Shown: positions 56,587-64,000 of the stretch, piece by piece
Layout: each line of letters begins with the position of its first letter
How positions within the stretch are numbered: the stretch's first letter is position 1
Assembly (NCBI RefSeq): GCF_025564065.1
Contig: NZ_JAMGZK010000052.1
Span: 186,001 to 250,000 of the forward strand
Length of the DNA stretch: 64,000 nt
Reading direction: 5' to 3'
From: Silvania hatchlandensis
Lineage (GTDB): Bacteria > Pseudomonadota > Gammaproteobacteria > Enterobacterales > Enterobacteriaceae
Made by a program: the position numbers and the translations under genes
The notes under the pieces: model-generated
Told to the model about the DNA's origin: nothing
Database searches by the model: none
Seen by the model: the letters and a program-made list of their open reading frames with translations, nothing else

Positions 56587-57840
56587 ATGAAAAAACAGAC
56601 ACTGAGCATGTGGCTCGGTGGGGTGATGCTCGGGCTTATCAGTGCCGCCGGGCAGGCCGCGCCGTGGACGCTAGAGCAAACCCTGACCGAAGCACAACGC
56701 TATTCAGCGGCCCTCTCCGCCAGCCGTAACGAGGCTCAGGCGCTGGATGCGATGGCGGATTCCGCCACCCAGTTACCCGATCCCAAACTGAAATTCGGCA
56801 TCGAAAACGTGCCCGTTCAGGGCAGTAACGACCAGCGGCTGACCCGCGAAGGGATGACCATGCAGCGGGTCGGGATCATGCAGAGCTACGTCAGCCACGA
56901 AAAGCGGGAGCGTAAAGCCCAGACCCTGCAGGCGCAGGCCCGGGGCGTGCTGGCAAAAGGCGAGGCGGTGCGCGCGGGTCTTCAGCGTGACACCGCTCAG
57001 GCGTGGCTGGATCTGGCCCTGGCGCAGCAGGCGCTGAAAACCGCCACCCGGCTGGTTAACGAAACCGAGCGTCAGTTCCCTCTGCAAAAGGCCAGCGTTG
57101 GGGCGGGCAGTGCCACCCCGGACAGCGTCCTGACCCTGAGGATGGCGCTCAGCGCGATGCGGGACAAAGTCACGCTGGCGAAGCGGGATGTTCAGCTGGC
57201 GCAAAGCCAGCTGCTGCAGCTAACCGGCCAGGGGATTGACGACGTCGGCGGACCGCTGCCGCGCTATCAGCGGCTACCGGCCGAGGTCAGCCAGCTGGAA
57301 GAGGCCATTACGCGTCACCCGGAGGTTGAAGCCGCGCTGCGTGAAGCCGAAACGGCAAAAGCCCGCTCGGCGCAGTCGGCGGTGGCAGCCCTTCCCGACG
57401 TGGATGTGGAGGTTTTCTACGCTCATCGCGCCGAAGGGTATGACGATATGGCCGGGGTGATGTTCACGGTCGATCTGCCGCTGTTCCAGTCGCGACGCCA
57501 GGACAAAGACTATGCCGCAGATGTCTCCCGCTCTTTGCAGGCGGTAGACGAGCTCACGCTGATTAAGCGCGCGCATATCGCCCAGGTGCAGTCGCTGGTG
57601 GCGCAGTATCAGGCCGCGCAAGCCCTGTGGCAGCGTCAGCGCGACGAGATCCTGCCCCTGCAGCATCAACGTCTGGCGTTGCTGACGGCGCAATACCGCG
57701 CCGGTCAGTCCGAGCTGCCCGCGCTGCTTGAGGCCCGGCGCAGCGTGCTCGACAGTGAACTGGCGGTCAATCAGGCCGAGCGCGAGATGGCGCGAACCTG
57801 GGCGGCGATCCAATGGTTAATCCCGCAGGAGTTAGCATGA
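56587..57840 (+). CDS. CusC-like outer-membrane factor (TolC family)
   Basis: 417 residues with a signal peptide ending at GQA-A and two OEP repeats rich in coiled-coil helices (e.g. residues 45-75 and 290-345). It lacks a clear lipobox, unlike E. coli CusC, and is closer in outline to CzcC-type proteins. It forms the outer-membrane channel of the RND pump. Its stop overlaps the adaptor start by four bases. Confidence 0.88.
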   Translation: MKKQTLSMWLGGVMLGLISAAGQAAPWTLEQTLTEAQRYSAALSASRNEAQALDAMADSATQLPDPKLKFGIENVPVQGSNDQRLTREGMTMQRVGIMQSYVSHEKRERKAQTLQAQARGVLAKGEAVRAGLQRDTAQAWLDLALAQQALKTATRLVNETERQFPLQKASVGAGSATPDSVLTLRMALSAMRDKVTLAKRDVQLAQSQLLQLTGQGIDDVGGPLPRYQRLPAEVSQLEEAITRHPEVEAALREAETAKARSAQSAVAALPDVDVEVFYAHRAEGYDDMAGVMFTVDLPLFQSRRQDKDYAADVSRSLQAVDELTLIKRAHIAQVQSLVAQYQAAQALWQRQRDEILPLQHQRLALLTAQYRAGQSELPALLEARRSVLDSELAVNQAEREMARTWAAIQWLIPQELA

Positions 57841-59039
57841 AGATTAAAACAGGCTTTGCCGTACTGCTGGCGCTGATGCTGGTAGCAGGAGGCTATTACG
57901 CGGGACTGCGCCAGTCATCCCACGTCGTCGCAGCACCCGCACCCGCCGAGCGAAAAGTGCTTTACTGGTACGACCCAATGGTACCGGGTCAGCGCTTCGA
58001 TAAACCGGGGCGCTCGCCGTTTATGGAGATGGATCTGGTCCCGCGCTATGCCGATGAAGTCGATGAGACGCCAGGGGTGGGGATCAGCGCCGCCCAGCAG
58101 CAAAATCTGGGCATGAAAACCGTGCAGGTGCAGAGGCGCCAGCTGGAATCCCCGTTCCGGGCGTTTGCCACCATCGCCCCGGATGAACGCAGCATCACGG
58201 TGATCGCCGCCCCCGCAGCCGGAGTGGTAGCAAAACTGTACGTCCGTGCGCCGCTCCAGCAGGTTAAAGCCGGTGAGCCGCTGGCCCAGCTGTGGATCCC
58301 CCAGTGGACCCAGGCTCAGCAGGAGTATCTGGCGGTGCGCGCGCTGGGTGATGCGGCGTTAACCCGCGCGGCCCGGGAACGGCTGCAGCTGCAGTTTATG
58401 CCCGAGGAGGTGATCCGCGCCCTGGATCGCAGCGGGAAGCCCCAGACCTCGTTGACGCTCAGATCGCAGCATGCAGGCTACGTCGCAAAACTGGACGTGC
58501 GTGAAGGGGCGCAGGTGGCGGCGATGACCTCGCTGTTTGAAATGGCGCGTCTCGACCCGGTCTGGTTGGTGATTGATTATCCCCAGTCGCAGGCGCAGGC
58601 CCTGAGCGTGGGCAGCGAGCTGATCGCGACGTCTGAGAGCTGGCCGGGTGAGCGTTTTCCGGGGCGGGTCAGCGAAGTGTTGCCGCAGATGGACACCGCC
58701 ACCCGTACGCTGAAAGCCCGTATCCTGGTGGATAACCCGCAGCACAAGCTGAAACCCGGCATGTTCCTGAGCGTCTCCCGGGCGCAATCCCTGTTGAGCG
58801 CACCGGTGCTGGCGGTACCGGAAGAGGCGGTTATCGATACCGGAAGCGCAAAACGTCTGCTGCTTGCCAGCGGTAACGGCTATTTTCAGCCGGTGGTGGT
58901 GGAGACCGGGCTTACCGCCCAGGGCTGGACCGAGATCCGTTCTGGCATGAAGGAGGGGGATAGCGTGGTGAGCTCCGGGCAGTTCCTGATTGACTCTGAA
59001 GCCAGCCTGCGCAGCGCGCTGCCGGAGGTGGCGAAATGA
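57837..59039 (+). CDS. CusB-like RND periplasmic adaptor
   Basis: 400 residues: N-terminal signal or anchor, then the heavy-metal-binding segment [12 protein letters not shown] and [13 protein letters not shown], which keeps the methionines that bind Cu(I)/Ag(I) in CusB. The lipoyl and beta-barrel domains follow ([27 protein letters not shown]). It bridges the RND pump and the outer-membrane factor. Translationally coupled on both sides. Confidence 0.93.
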   Translation: MKIKTGFAVLLALMLVAGGYYAGLRQSSHVVAAPAPAERKVLYWYDPMVPGQRFDKPGRSPFMEMDLVPRYADEVDETPGVGISAAQQQNLGMKTVQVQRRQLESPFRAFATIAPDERSITVIAAPAAGVVAKLYVRAPLQQVKAGEPLAQLWIPQWTQAQQEYLAVRALGDAALTRAARERLQLQFMPEEVIRALDRSGKPQTSLTLRSQHAGYVAKLDVREGAQVAAMTSLFEMARLDPVWLVIDYPQSQAQALSVGSELIATSESWPGERFPGRVSEVLPQMDTATRTLKARILVDNPQHKLKPGMFLSVSRAQSLLSAPVLAVPEEAVIDTGSAKRLLLASGNGYFQPVVVETGLTAQGWTEIRSGMKEGDSVVSSGQFLIDSEASLRSALPEVAK

Positions 59040-62000
59040 TCGCGGCGGTAATCAGAGCCTCACTGCGTAACCGGCTGCTGGTGATCCTTGCAGCCCTGAT
59101 GATGGCGGGCTGGGGGATCTGGGCGGTGCAACGCGCCCCGCTGGATGCCCTGCCGGATCTCTCTGACGTGCAGGTAATTGTGCGCGCCAGCTTCCCGGGC
59201 AAAGCGCCGCAGGTGATTGAGGATCAGGTCACCTGGCCGCTGACGACGTCGATGCTCTCGGTGCCTGGGGCGAAAACCGTGCGCGGTTTTTCGATGTTTG
59301 GCGATGCTTACGTCTACGTGCTGTTTGAGGACGGCACCGACCTGTACTGGGCACGCTCGCGGGTGCTGGAATACCTGAGCCAGGTGCAGTCCCAGCTTCC
59401 GGCGGGGGTGAACGTCTCGCTGGGCCCCGATGCCACCGGGGTGGGTTGGATCTACGAATATGCCCTTGTCGATCGCAGCGGCAAGCATAGCCTGGCTGAT
59501 TTACGTGCGCTGCAGGACTGGACCCTGAAGTTCGAGCTGAAAAGCGTGGCCAATGTCTCGGAAGTGGCCAGTATCGGCGGCATGGTGCGCCAGTATCAGG
59601 TAATTGCCGATCCGGCAAAAATGCGGGCCCTGAACATCACCCACGGGCAGATCGTCGCAGCCCTGCAGGCGGCCAATAAGGAGGGCGGCGGGGCGCTGTT
59701 GGAGAGGGGCGAGGCGGAGTTCATGGTGCGCACCACGGGCTATTTGCGCTCGCTGGAGGATTTTCGCAACGTGGTGATCGAAAGCCGTGAAGGCGTGCCG
59801 GTGCTGCTCGGCGATGTGGCGAGCGTCGGCTACGGCCCGGAGATACGCCGCGGCGTGGCCGAGCTGAATGGCGAGGGCGAAGTGGCCGGTGGCGTGGTGG
59901 TGATGCGCTACGGCCAGAATGCGCTCCAGACGCTGCATGCGGTCAAAGCGAAGCTAAGCGAGCTGCAAAAAACCTTGCCGCAAGGGGTGGAGATTGTGCC
60001 GGTGTACGACCGCTCTGCGCTGATTGAGGACTCCGTCAAAACTCTGACCCACAAGCTGCTGGAGGAGTTCGTGGTTGTGGTGGTGGTCTGCGTCCTGTTC
60101 CTGTTCCACTTCCGTTCGGCGCTGGTGGCGGTGGTTTCGCTGCCGTTGGGCATCCTGGGCGCGTTTGTGGTCATGCACTATCAGGGGATCAACGCCAATA
60201 TCATGTCGCTGGGGGGAATTGCCATCGCCATTGGGGCGATGGTCGATGCGGCGATTGTGATGATCGAGAACATGCACAAGGTGCTGGAACAGTGGCGTCA
60301 CGATAACCCCGGTCAGGAGCCGAACTCGGGTGACTACTGGCGTCTGGCGGAGCGTGCGGCTGTCGAGGTGGGACCGGCGCTATTCTGCAGCCTGCTGATC
60401 ATCACCCTGTCGTTTATTCCGGTATTTTCACTCGAGGCGCAGGAAGGGCGAATGTTTGCCCCGCTGGCGTTCACCAAAACCTGGGCGATGGCGGTGGCGG
60501 CAGGGCTGGGCATCACCCTGGTGCCGGTGCTGATGGGCTATTTCATTCGTGGACGTATTCCAGATGAAAAAGCGAACCCGATCAACCGGGTGCTGATCCG
60601 CCTGTACGAGCCGCTGCTGGACAGGGTGCTGCGCTTTCCGAAAGCGACGCTGACGTGGGCGGGCGTGTTGCTGCTGGCGACGCTCTGGCCGCTGAGTCAG
60701 CTGGGGAGCGAATTTATGCCGCCGCTCAACGAAGGTGACCTGCTGTATATGCCATCAACCCTGCCGGGGATCTCCGCCCGGGAAGCGGCCCGCCTGCTGC
60801 AGCAGACCGACAGGCTGATTAAAAGCGTGCCGGAGGTGGCGACGGTGTTTGGTAAGGCCGGGCGCGCGGAGACGGCTACCGATCCCGCGCCGCTCACGAT
60901 GCTGGAAACGACCATTCACTTTAAGCCCAGGGAACAGTGGCGAGCCGGAATGACGCCGGAGAAGTTAGTTGAGGAGCTGGATCGTACCGTCTCGGTGCCG
61001 GGGATTGCCAACGTCTGGGTACCGCCGGTGCGTAACCGGCTCGACATGCTGGCGACCGGAATAAAGAGTCCGGTGGGGATCAAGGTGAACGGCAGCAATC
61101 TTGCCGACATCGAGCGCATTGCCCAGCAGATTGAGCTGGTGGTGAAGCAGGTGCCGGGCGTCACTTCGGCTCTGGCGGAGCGGCTGGCGGGCGGGCGCTA
61201 TGTGGATATCCGCATCGATCGCCAGAAGGCCGCGCGTTACGGCGTCTCGGTGGATGAACTGCAAAGCCTGGTAGCGACGCTGGTGGGTGGGGATAACGTG
61301 GGAGAGGTGATCCTCGGACGCGAGCGCTATCCCATCAATCTGCGCTATCCACGCGACAGCCGGGACAGCGTCGATAAGCTGCGGGCACTGCCGATGGTGG
61401 CGGCCAATGGCAGTCAGATTGCGCTCGGGGAGCTGGCGGATATTGTTGTGACCGAGGGGCCGCCGATGCTGAAAAGTGAAAATGCGCGCCTCTCGAACTG
61501 GATATACGTCGATCTGCGGGGCCGGGATCTGAAGTCAGCCGTGGAAGAGATGCAGCAGCGCGTAGCGGAGCAGGTGACGCTGCCGCAGGGGATCACGCTT
61601 GCCTGGTCCGGGCAGTTTGAATATCTTGAGCGGGCTACGGCGAAGCTGAAAATAGTTCTGCCAATCACCTTGATGATTATTTTTGTGCTGCTGTGGCTAA
61701 CCTTCAAACGTATTTCAGATGTGCTTATGATTATGGGGACATTGCCTTTTTCTCTGATTGGTGGTGTCTGGCTGTTATGGCTGCTGGATTATAATCTATC
61801 GGTGGCGGGAGCCGTTGGATTTATTGCCCTTGCCGGCGTCTCGGCGGAGTTCGGCGTTATTATGGTATTGTATCTCAATCAGGCGCTGGATAAATATCAT
61901 ACCCGCGATCTCCACGGTGGAAACGCGCAGCTGATGCGTGCGATTCATGAAGGCGCGGTCCTGCGCGTGCGCCCTAAAGTGATGACCGTCGCCACCATCA

Positions 62001-62152
62001 TGGCAGGGCTGTTACCCGTGATGTGGGGCGGCGGCAGCGGTGCAGAGGTGATGCAGCGCATCGCTGCCCCGATGATCGGTGGGATGGTCAGTGCGCCGTT
62101 GTTATCAATGCTGGTTATTCCTGCGCTCTATAAGCTATTGCATCAGCGTTAA
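59036..62152 (+). CDS. CusA-like heavy-metal RND efflux pump
   Basis: 1038 residues, HME-RND family, twelve membrane spans with two large periplasmic loops. Family marks: an N-terminal [15 protein letters not shown], proton-relay segment [15 protein letters not shown] and [13 protein letters not shown]. Two methionines that align with the E. coli CusA metal site (in PLTMLE and RLDMLATG) are present; the third could not be placed with certainty. It expels Cu(I)/Ag(I) from periplasm and cytoplasm. Sits between dcuC and pagP, away from any cusRS genes. Confidence 0.94.
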   Translation: MIAAVIRASLRNRLLVILAALMMAGWGIWAVQRAPLDALPDLSDVQVIVRASFPGKAPQVIEDQVTWPLTTSMLSVPGAKTVRGFSMFGDAYVYVLFEDGTDLYWARSRVLEYLSQVQSQLPAGVNVSLGPDATGVGWIYEYALVDRSGKHSLADLRALQDWTLKFELKSVANVSEVASIGGMVRQYQVIADPAKMRALNITHGQIVAALQAANKEGGGALLERGEAEFMVRTTGYLRSLEDFRNVVIESREGVPVLLGDVASVGYGPEIRRGVAELNGEGEVAGGVVVMRYGQNALQTLHAVKAKLSELQKTLPQGVEIVPVYDRSALIEDSVKTLTHKLLEEFVVVVVVCVLFLFHFRSALVAVVSLPLGILGAFVVMHYQGINANIMSLGGIAIAIGAMVDAAIVMIENMHKVLEQWRHDNPGQEPNSGDYWRLAERAAVEVGPALFCSLLIITLSFIPVFSLEAQEGRMFAPLAFTKTWAMAVAAGLGITLVPVLMGYFIRGRIPDEKANPINRVLIRLYEPLLDRVLRFPKATLTWAGVLLLATLWPLSQLGSEFMPPLNEGDLLYMPSTLPGISAREAARLLQQTDRLIKSVPEVATVFGKAGRAETATDPAPLTMLETTIHFKPREQWRAGMTPEKLVEELDRTVSVPGIANVWVPPVRNRLDMLATGIKSPVGIKVNGSNLADIERIAQQIELVVKQVPGVTSALAERLAGGRYVDIRIDRQKAARYGVSVDELQSLVATLVGGDNVGEVILGRERYPINLRYPRDSRDSVDKLRALPMVAANGSQIALGELADIVVTEGPPMLKSENARLSNWIYVDLRGRDLKSAVEEMQQRVAEQVTLPQGITLAWSGQFEYLERATAKLKIVLPITLMIIFVLLWLTFKRISDVLMIMGTLPFSLIGGVWLLWLLDYNLSVAGAVGFIALAGVSAEFGVIMVLYLNQALDKYHTRDLHGGNAQLMRAIHEGAVLRVRPKVMTVATIMAGLLPVMWGGGSGAEVMQRIAAPMIGGMVSAPLLSMLVIPALYKLLHQR

Positions 62153-62315
62153 TTTTTCACTTATGCGCTGTCAATATTGGCGGCGCATTCTTACTCCCCC
62201 AGGAGTATTCTGATTAATTACGCTTAATAATTCAGATTTCAACCAATGGTGTTGCGATGTCATTCAACTATTCTATGCCGGTATAGGTACCGTATATAAA
62301 AGTGGTAATGGTATT
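62153..62315. other. intergenic gap before pagP
   Basis: AT-rich, no gene seen. It should hold the pagP promoter; in related enteric bacteria PhoP controls pagP, but no clear direct-repeat PhoP box was found by eye. Confidence 0.4.
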
Positions 62316-62891
62316 GTGACAATAATTAATAAATATTTACTGATTTTTACTTTTATTTTAGGGCCGGTGACTTTTCCGGCCCATGCTATTGCCGATAAAG
62401 TAAAGCCCTTTAGAGACTGGGTAAAAACCGTCGGTAATAATGCGAAAACGACCTGGGAACAGCCCCAGCATTACGATCTGTATGTGCCGGCGATCACCTG
62501 GCATGCCCGCTTTGCCTACGATAAAGAGAAAACCGATCGCTACAACGAGCGTCCGTGGGGCGCGGGATTTGGCCAGTCGCGCTGGGATGAAAAGGGCAAC
62601 TGGCATGGCCTGTACGTCATGGCATTCAAAGACTCGTACAACAAGTGGGAGCCGATTGGCGGCTACGGTTGGGAAAAAACCTGGCGTCCACTCGCCGATG
62701 AGAATTTCCATCTGGGTGCCGGATTTACCGCGGCCGTGACGGCGCGTGATAACTGGAATTACATCCCTGTACCGCTGGTGTTGCCTCTGGCCTCCGTGGG
62801 ATATGGTCCGGCAACCTTCCAGATGACTTACATACCGGGAACCTATAACAACGGTAACGTCTTCTTTGCCTGGATGCGCTTTCAGTTTTAA
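62316..62891 (+). CDS. pagP: lipid A palmitoyltransferase
   Basis: 191 residues with a signal peptide ending at AHA-I. The mature barrel contains [18 protein letters not shown], the catalytic Asp and Ser in [10 protein letters not shown] and ends WMRFQF, an outer-membrane C-terminal strand. It moves palmitate from phospholipid to lipid A. The start is GTG; no better in-frame ATG exists. The N-terminal 40 residues differ from E. coli, the rest is very close. Confidence 0.94.
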   Translation: MTIINKYLLIFTFILGPVTFPAHAIADKVKPFRDWVKTVGNNAKTTWEQPQHYDLYVPAITWHARFAYDKEKTDRYNERPWGAGFGQSRWDEKGNWHGLYVMAFKDSYNKWEPIGGYGWEKTWRPLADENFHLGAGFTAAVTARDNWNYIPVPLVLPLASVGYGPATFQMTYIPGTYNNGNVFFAWMRFQF

Positions 62892-63081
62892 CTGAAAAAA
62901 CTTTACGTATTGGTGATTTAATAGCCACACTTTGAATAGTAAAGAATAAAAATTGCCCTCCGAAAATTAACGCGACTTTTGTCACTTTTCTTCAAAAAGG
63001 CGCTGGACAAAACCGCTCACAATTGTTGTACTGATACCCGACACAGCATTTGTGTCCATTTTTCATGTAAAGGTAATTTTG

Positions 63082-63291
63082 ATGTCTAAGATTAAAGGTA
63101 ACGTTAAGTGGTTTAATGAATCCAAAGGATTCGGTTTCATTACTCCGGAAGATGGCAGCAAAGATGTGTTCGTACACTTCTCTGCAATCCAGACTAATGG
63201 TTTCAAAACCCTGGCTGAAGGCCAGCGCGTTGAGTTCGAAATCACTAACGGTGCCAAAGGCCCTTCTGCTGCTAACGTCATCGCTCTGTAA
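63082..63291 (+). CDS. cspE: cold-shock-family RNA chaperone CspE
   Basis: 69 residues. RNP1 KGFGFI and RNP2 VFVHF are intact and the sequence [19 protein letters not shown] is that of CspE. It binds RNA, melts hairpins and acts as an antiterminator. ATG at 63082 with AAGGTAA upstream; a longer in-frame start lies in the leader and is rejected. The 190-base gap upstream probably holds a structured leader. Confidence 0.97.
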
Positions 63292-63317
63292 TTCAGACGA
63301 GACCAGCAAGAATTCAA

Positions 63318-63343
63318 AACCCGCTCAATGAGCGGGTTTTTTT
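63318..63343 (+). terminator. rho-independent terminator of cspE
   Basis: Stem AACCCGCT/AGCGGGTT with a 5-base loop and seven T bases in and after the 3' arm. Confidence 0.9.
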
Positions 63344-63352
63344 CGTTCTGCA

Positions 63353-63439
63353 TCAGCCGAACATATAAATTTTCACAAAGCTGGCGACGATTAATACACT
63401 TAACACCACCATTCCTGCGCTGACCATATTCTCTTTCAT
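63353..63439 (-). CDS. candidate 28-residue single-span membrane protein
   Basis: ATG at 63439 opens a 28-codon frame that begins MKENMVSAGMV and ends SFVKIYMFG before TGA. AGGG lies 8 bases upstream. The centre is a 17-residue hydrophobic stretch (MVVLSVLIVASF), with charges at both ends, so it should span the inner membrane once. Many enteric small proteins have this form. It lies between convergent cspE and upstream crcB, about 70 bases past the crcB stop, so it could share the crcB transcript. Not recognised by name. Confidence 0.6.
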   Translation of the reverse strand: MKENMVSAGMVVLSVLIVASFVKIYMFG

Positions 63440-63511
63440 TACGTCACCCTTTCGTTATATTGCCTCAAGGGTGCCAGAGAAAAATTAAGCTAACATTAAC
63501 GCCCGCCTGTT

Positions 63512-63895
63512 TTAGTGAGCATTAACCGCAGAAATTAACCAAAATGCGAGCGCGGTCATCATCAGTGACCCCAGCAGGTTGACCGCGATATTGAGCAACG
63601 CCCACGCAGCGCGTCCATCCTGCAGCAGAAACACCACTTCGGCCGAGAAGGTGGAAAATGTGGTCAGGCCCCCGCAAAAACCAGTGGTGATCAGCAGCTT
63701 CCACACTGGGTCGATGTGGGTCATTCTGTTAAACCATGCCAGACCCAGGCCAATGATAAAGGCACCGATAAGGTTGGCCGTCAGCGTGCCGACAGGGATC
63801 ATGTGATGCATGGTGTTGAAGCGGATGCTCAACAGCCAGCGTGCGACACTTCCTGTGCCCCCGCCGATAAAAACGGCTAAAAGTAGTTGAAACAC
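63512..63895 (-). CDS. crcB: fluoride ion channel (CrcB/FluC)
   Basis: 127 residues with four hydrophobic spans and the Fluc marks [21 protein letters not shown] and [15 protein letters not shown] (the fluoride-path Thr/Phe/Ser cluster). It lets cytoplasmic fluoride leave as a dual-topology dimer. GTG at 63895 is chosen: AGGT lies 8 bases upstream and it gives the E. coli length; the earlier in-frame ATG adds 11 residues without family match. No fluoride riboswitch pattern was seen upstream. Confidence 0.94.
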   Translation of the reverse strand: MFQLLLAVFIGGGTGSVARWLLSIRFNTMHHMIPVGTLTANLIGAFIIGLGLAWFNRMTHIDPVWKLLITTGFCGGLTTFSTFSAEVVFLLQDGRAAWALLNIAVNLLGSLMMTALAFWLISAVNAH

Positions 63896-64000
63896 GAACA
63901 GTACCTGCTGTTTGATGTATAAGAGCAATCAGTGTAACGCCGTTTGAGGCAGGGTGAAAATATGTACGTGGCGGTTGGACAATTTGCGGTATCAGCGGAC

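Noticed and set aside
56587-62152. Naming the RND genes cusC, cusB and cusA outright
   Set aside because: Gene order, the lack of a CusC-type lipobox and the chromosomal place differ from the E. coli locus, so they may be paralogues; only family-level names are given.
62153-62315. PhoP box expected before pagP
   Set aside because: No pair of TGTTTA-like direct repeats with 5-base spacing was found by eye.
63896-64000. Possible fluoride riboswitch upstream of crcB
   Set aside because: The conserved fluoride-aptamer core and pseudoknot bases were not found in the leader that is visible.

Overview
The window is chromosomal DNA of a member of the Enterobacteriaceae, most like Enterobacter, Leclercia, Lelliottia or a close relative. 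The enterobactin locus, cstA-ybdD, hcxA/mtnE/ybdO, dsbG-ahpCF, uspG-ybdR, rnk, rna, dcuC and pagP-cspE-crcB occur in the order known from Escherichia coli, and the proteins are near-identical in length to the E. coli ones. The backbone is GC-rich and codes densely on both strands. The genus cannot be fixed from the sequence alone. No rRNA, tRNA, CRISPR array, prophage or intact insertion sequence was seen.

Region 1 (1-4583) holds the end of a probable ROK-type regulator and a convergent four-gene ribose-type ABC transporter operon: binding protein, DUF2291-like lipoprotein, ATPase, permease. A palindromic operator candidate lies upstream of the binding protein. Region 2 (4668-26083) is the full enterobactin system. 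Synthesis: entCEBA, entF, entD, ybdZ, entH. Export: entS. Uptake: fepA, fepB, fepDGC. Iron release: fes. Three divergent promoter regions carry Fur-box matches. An AT-rich accessory insert (GIY-YIG protein, GNAT, GFA enzyme) separates entD from fepA, and a 45-46 bp tandem repeat array occupies the place where E. coli has fepE.

Region 3 (26226-34000) holds a yjiH-yjiG-M20 peptidase operon, cstA-ybdD, a RelE-type toxin with an unusual antitoxin, an SDR oxidoreductase and hcxA. Region 4 (34118-44466) is a methionine-salvage island: mtnK, mtnA, mtnB, mtnC, mtnD and mtnE. Next to it is a ribose-type ABC transporter operon that ends in a cytoplasmic LVIVD beta-propeller protein of unknown function. 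Clear MetJ operators (met boxes) lie in both divergent mtn intergenic regions, and a weaker array lies between hcxA and the transporter. The simplest reading is a MetJ-controlled system that imports methylthioribose and recycles it to methionine.

Region 5 (44526-55557) holds ybdO, the oxidative-stress genes dsbG and ahpCF with an OxyR-like site and a candidate small RNA between them, then uspG, ybdR, rnk, an inserted alpha/beta hydrolase and flavin reductase, rna (RNase I) and dcuC. Region 6 (55724-62152) is a Cus-like copper/silver RND efflux operon with a small His/Met/Cys-rich protein at its head and no regulator nearby. Region 7 (62316-64000) has pagP, cspE, an unannotated-looking 28-residue single-membrane-span protein and crcB (fluC).

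The strongest candidates for something undescribed are the MetJ-linked transporter plus LVIVD protein, the candidate sRNA upstream of ahpC, and the 28-residue membrane protein between cspE and crcB.
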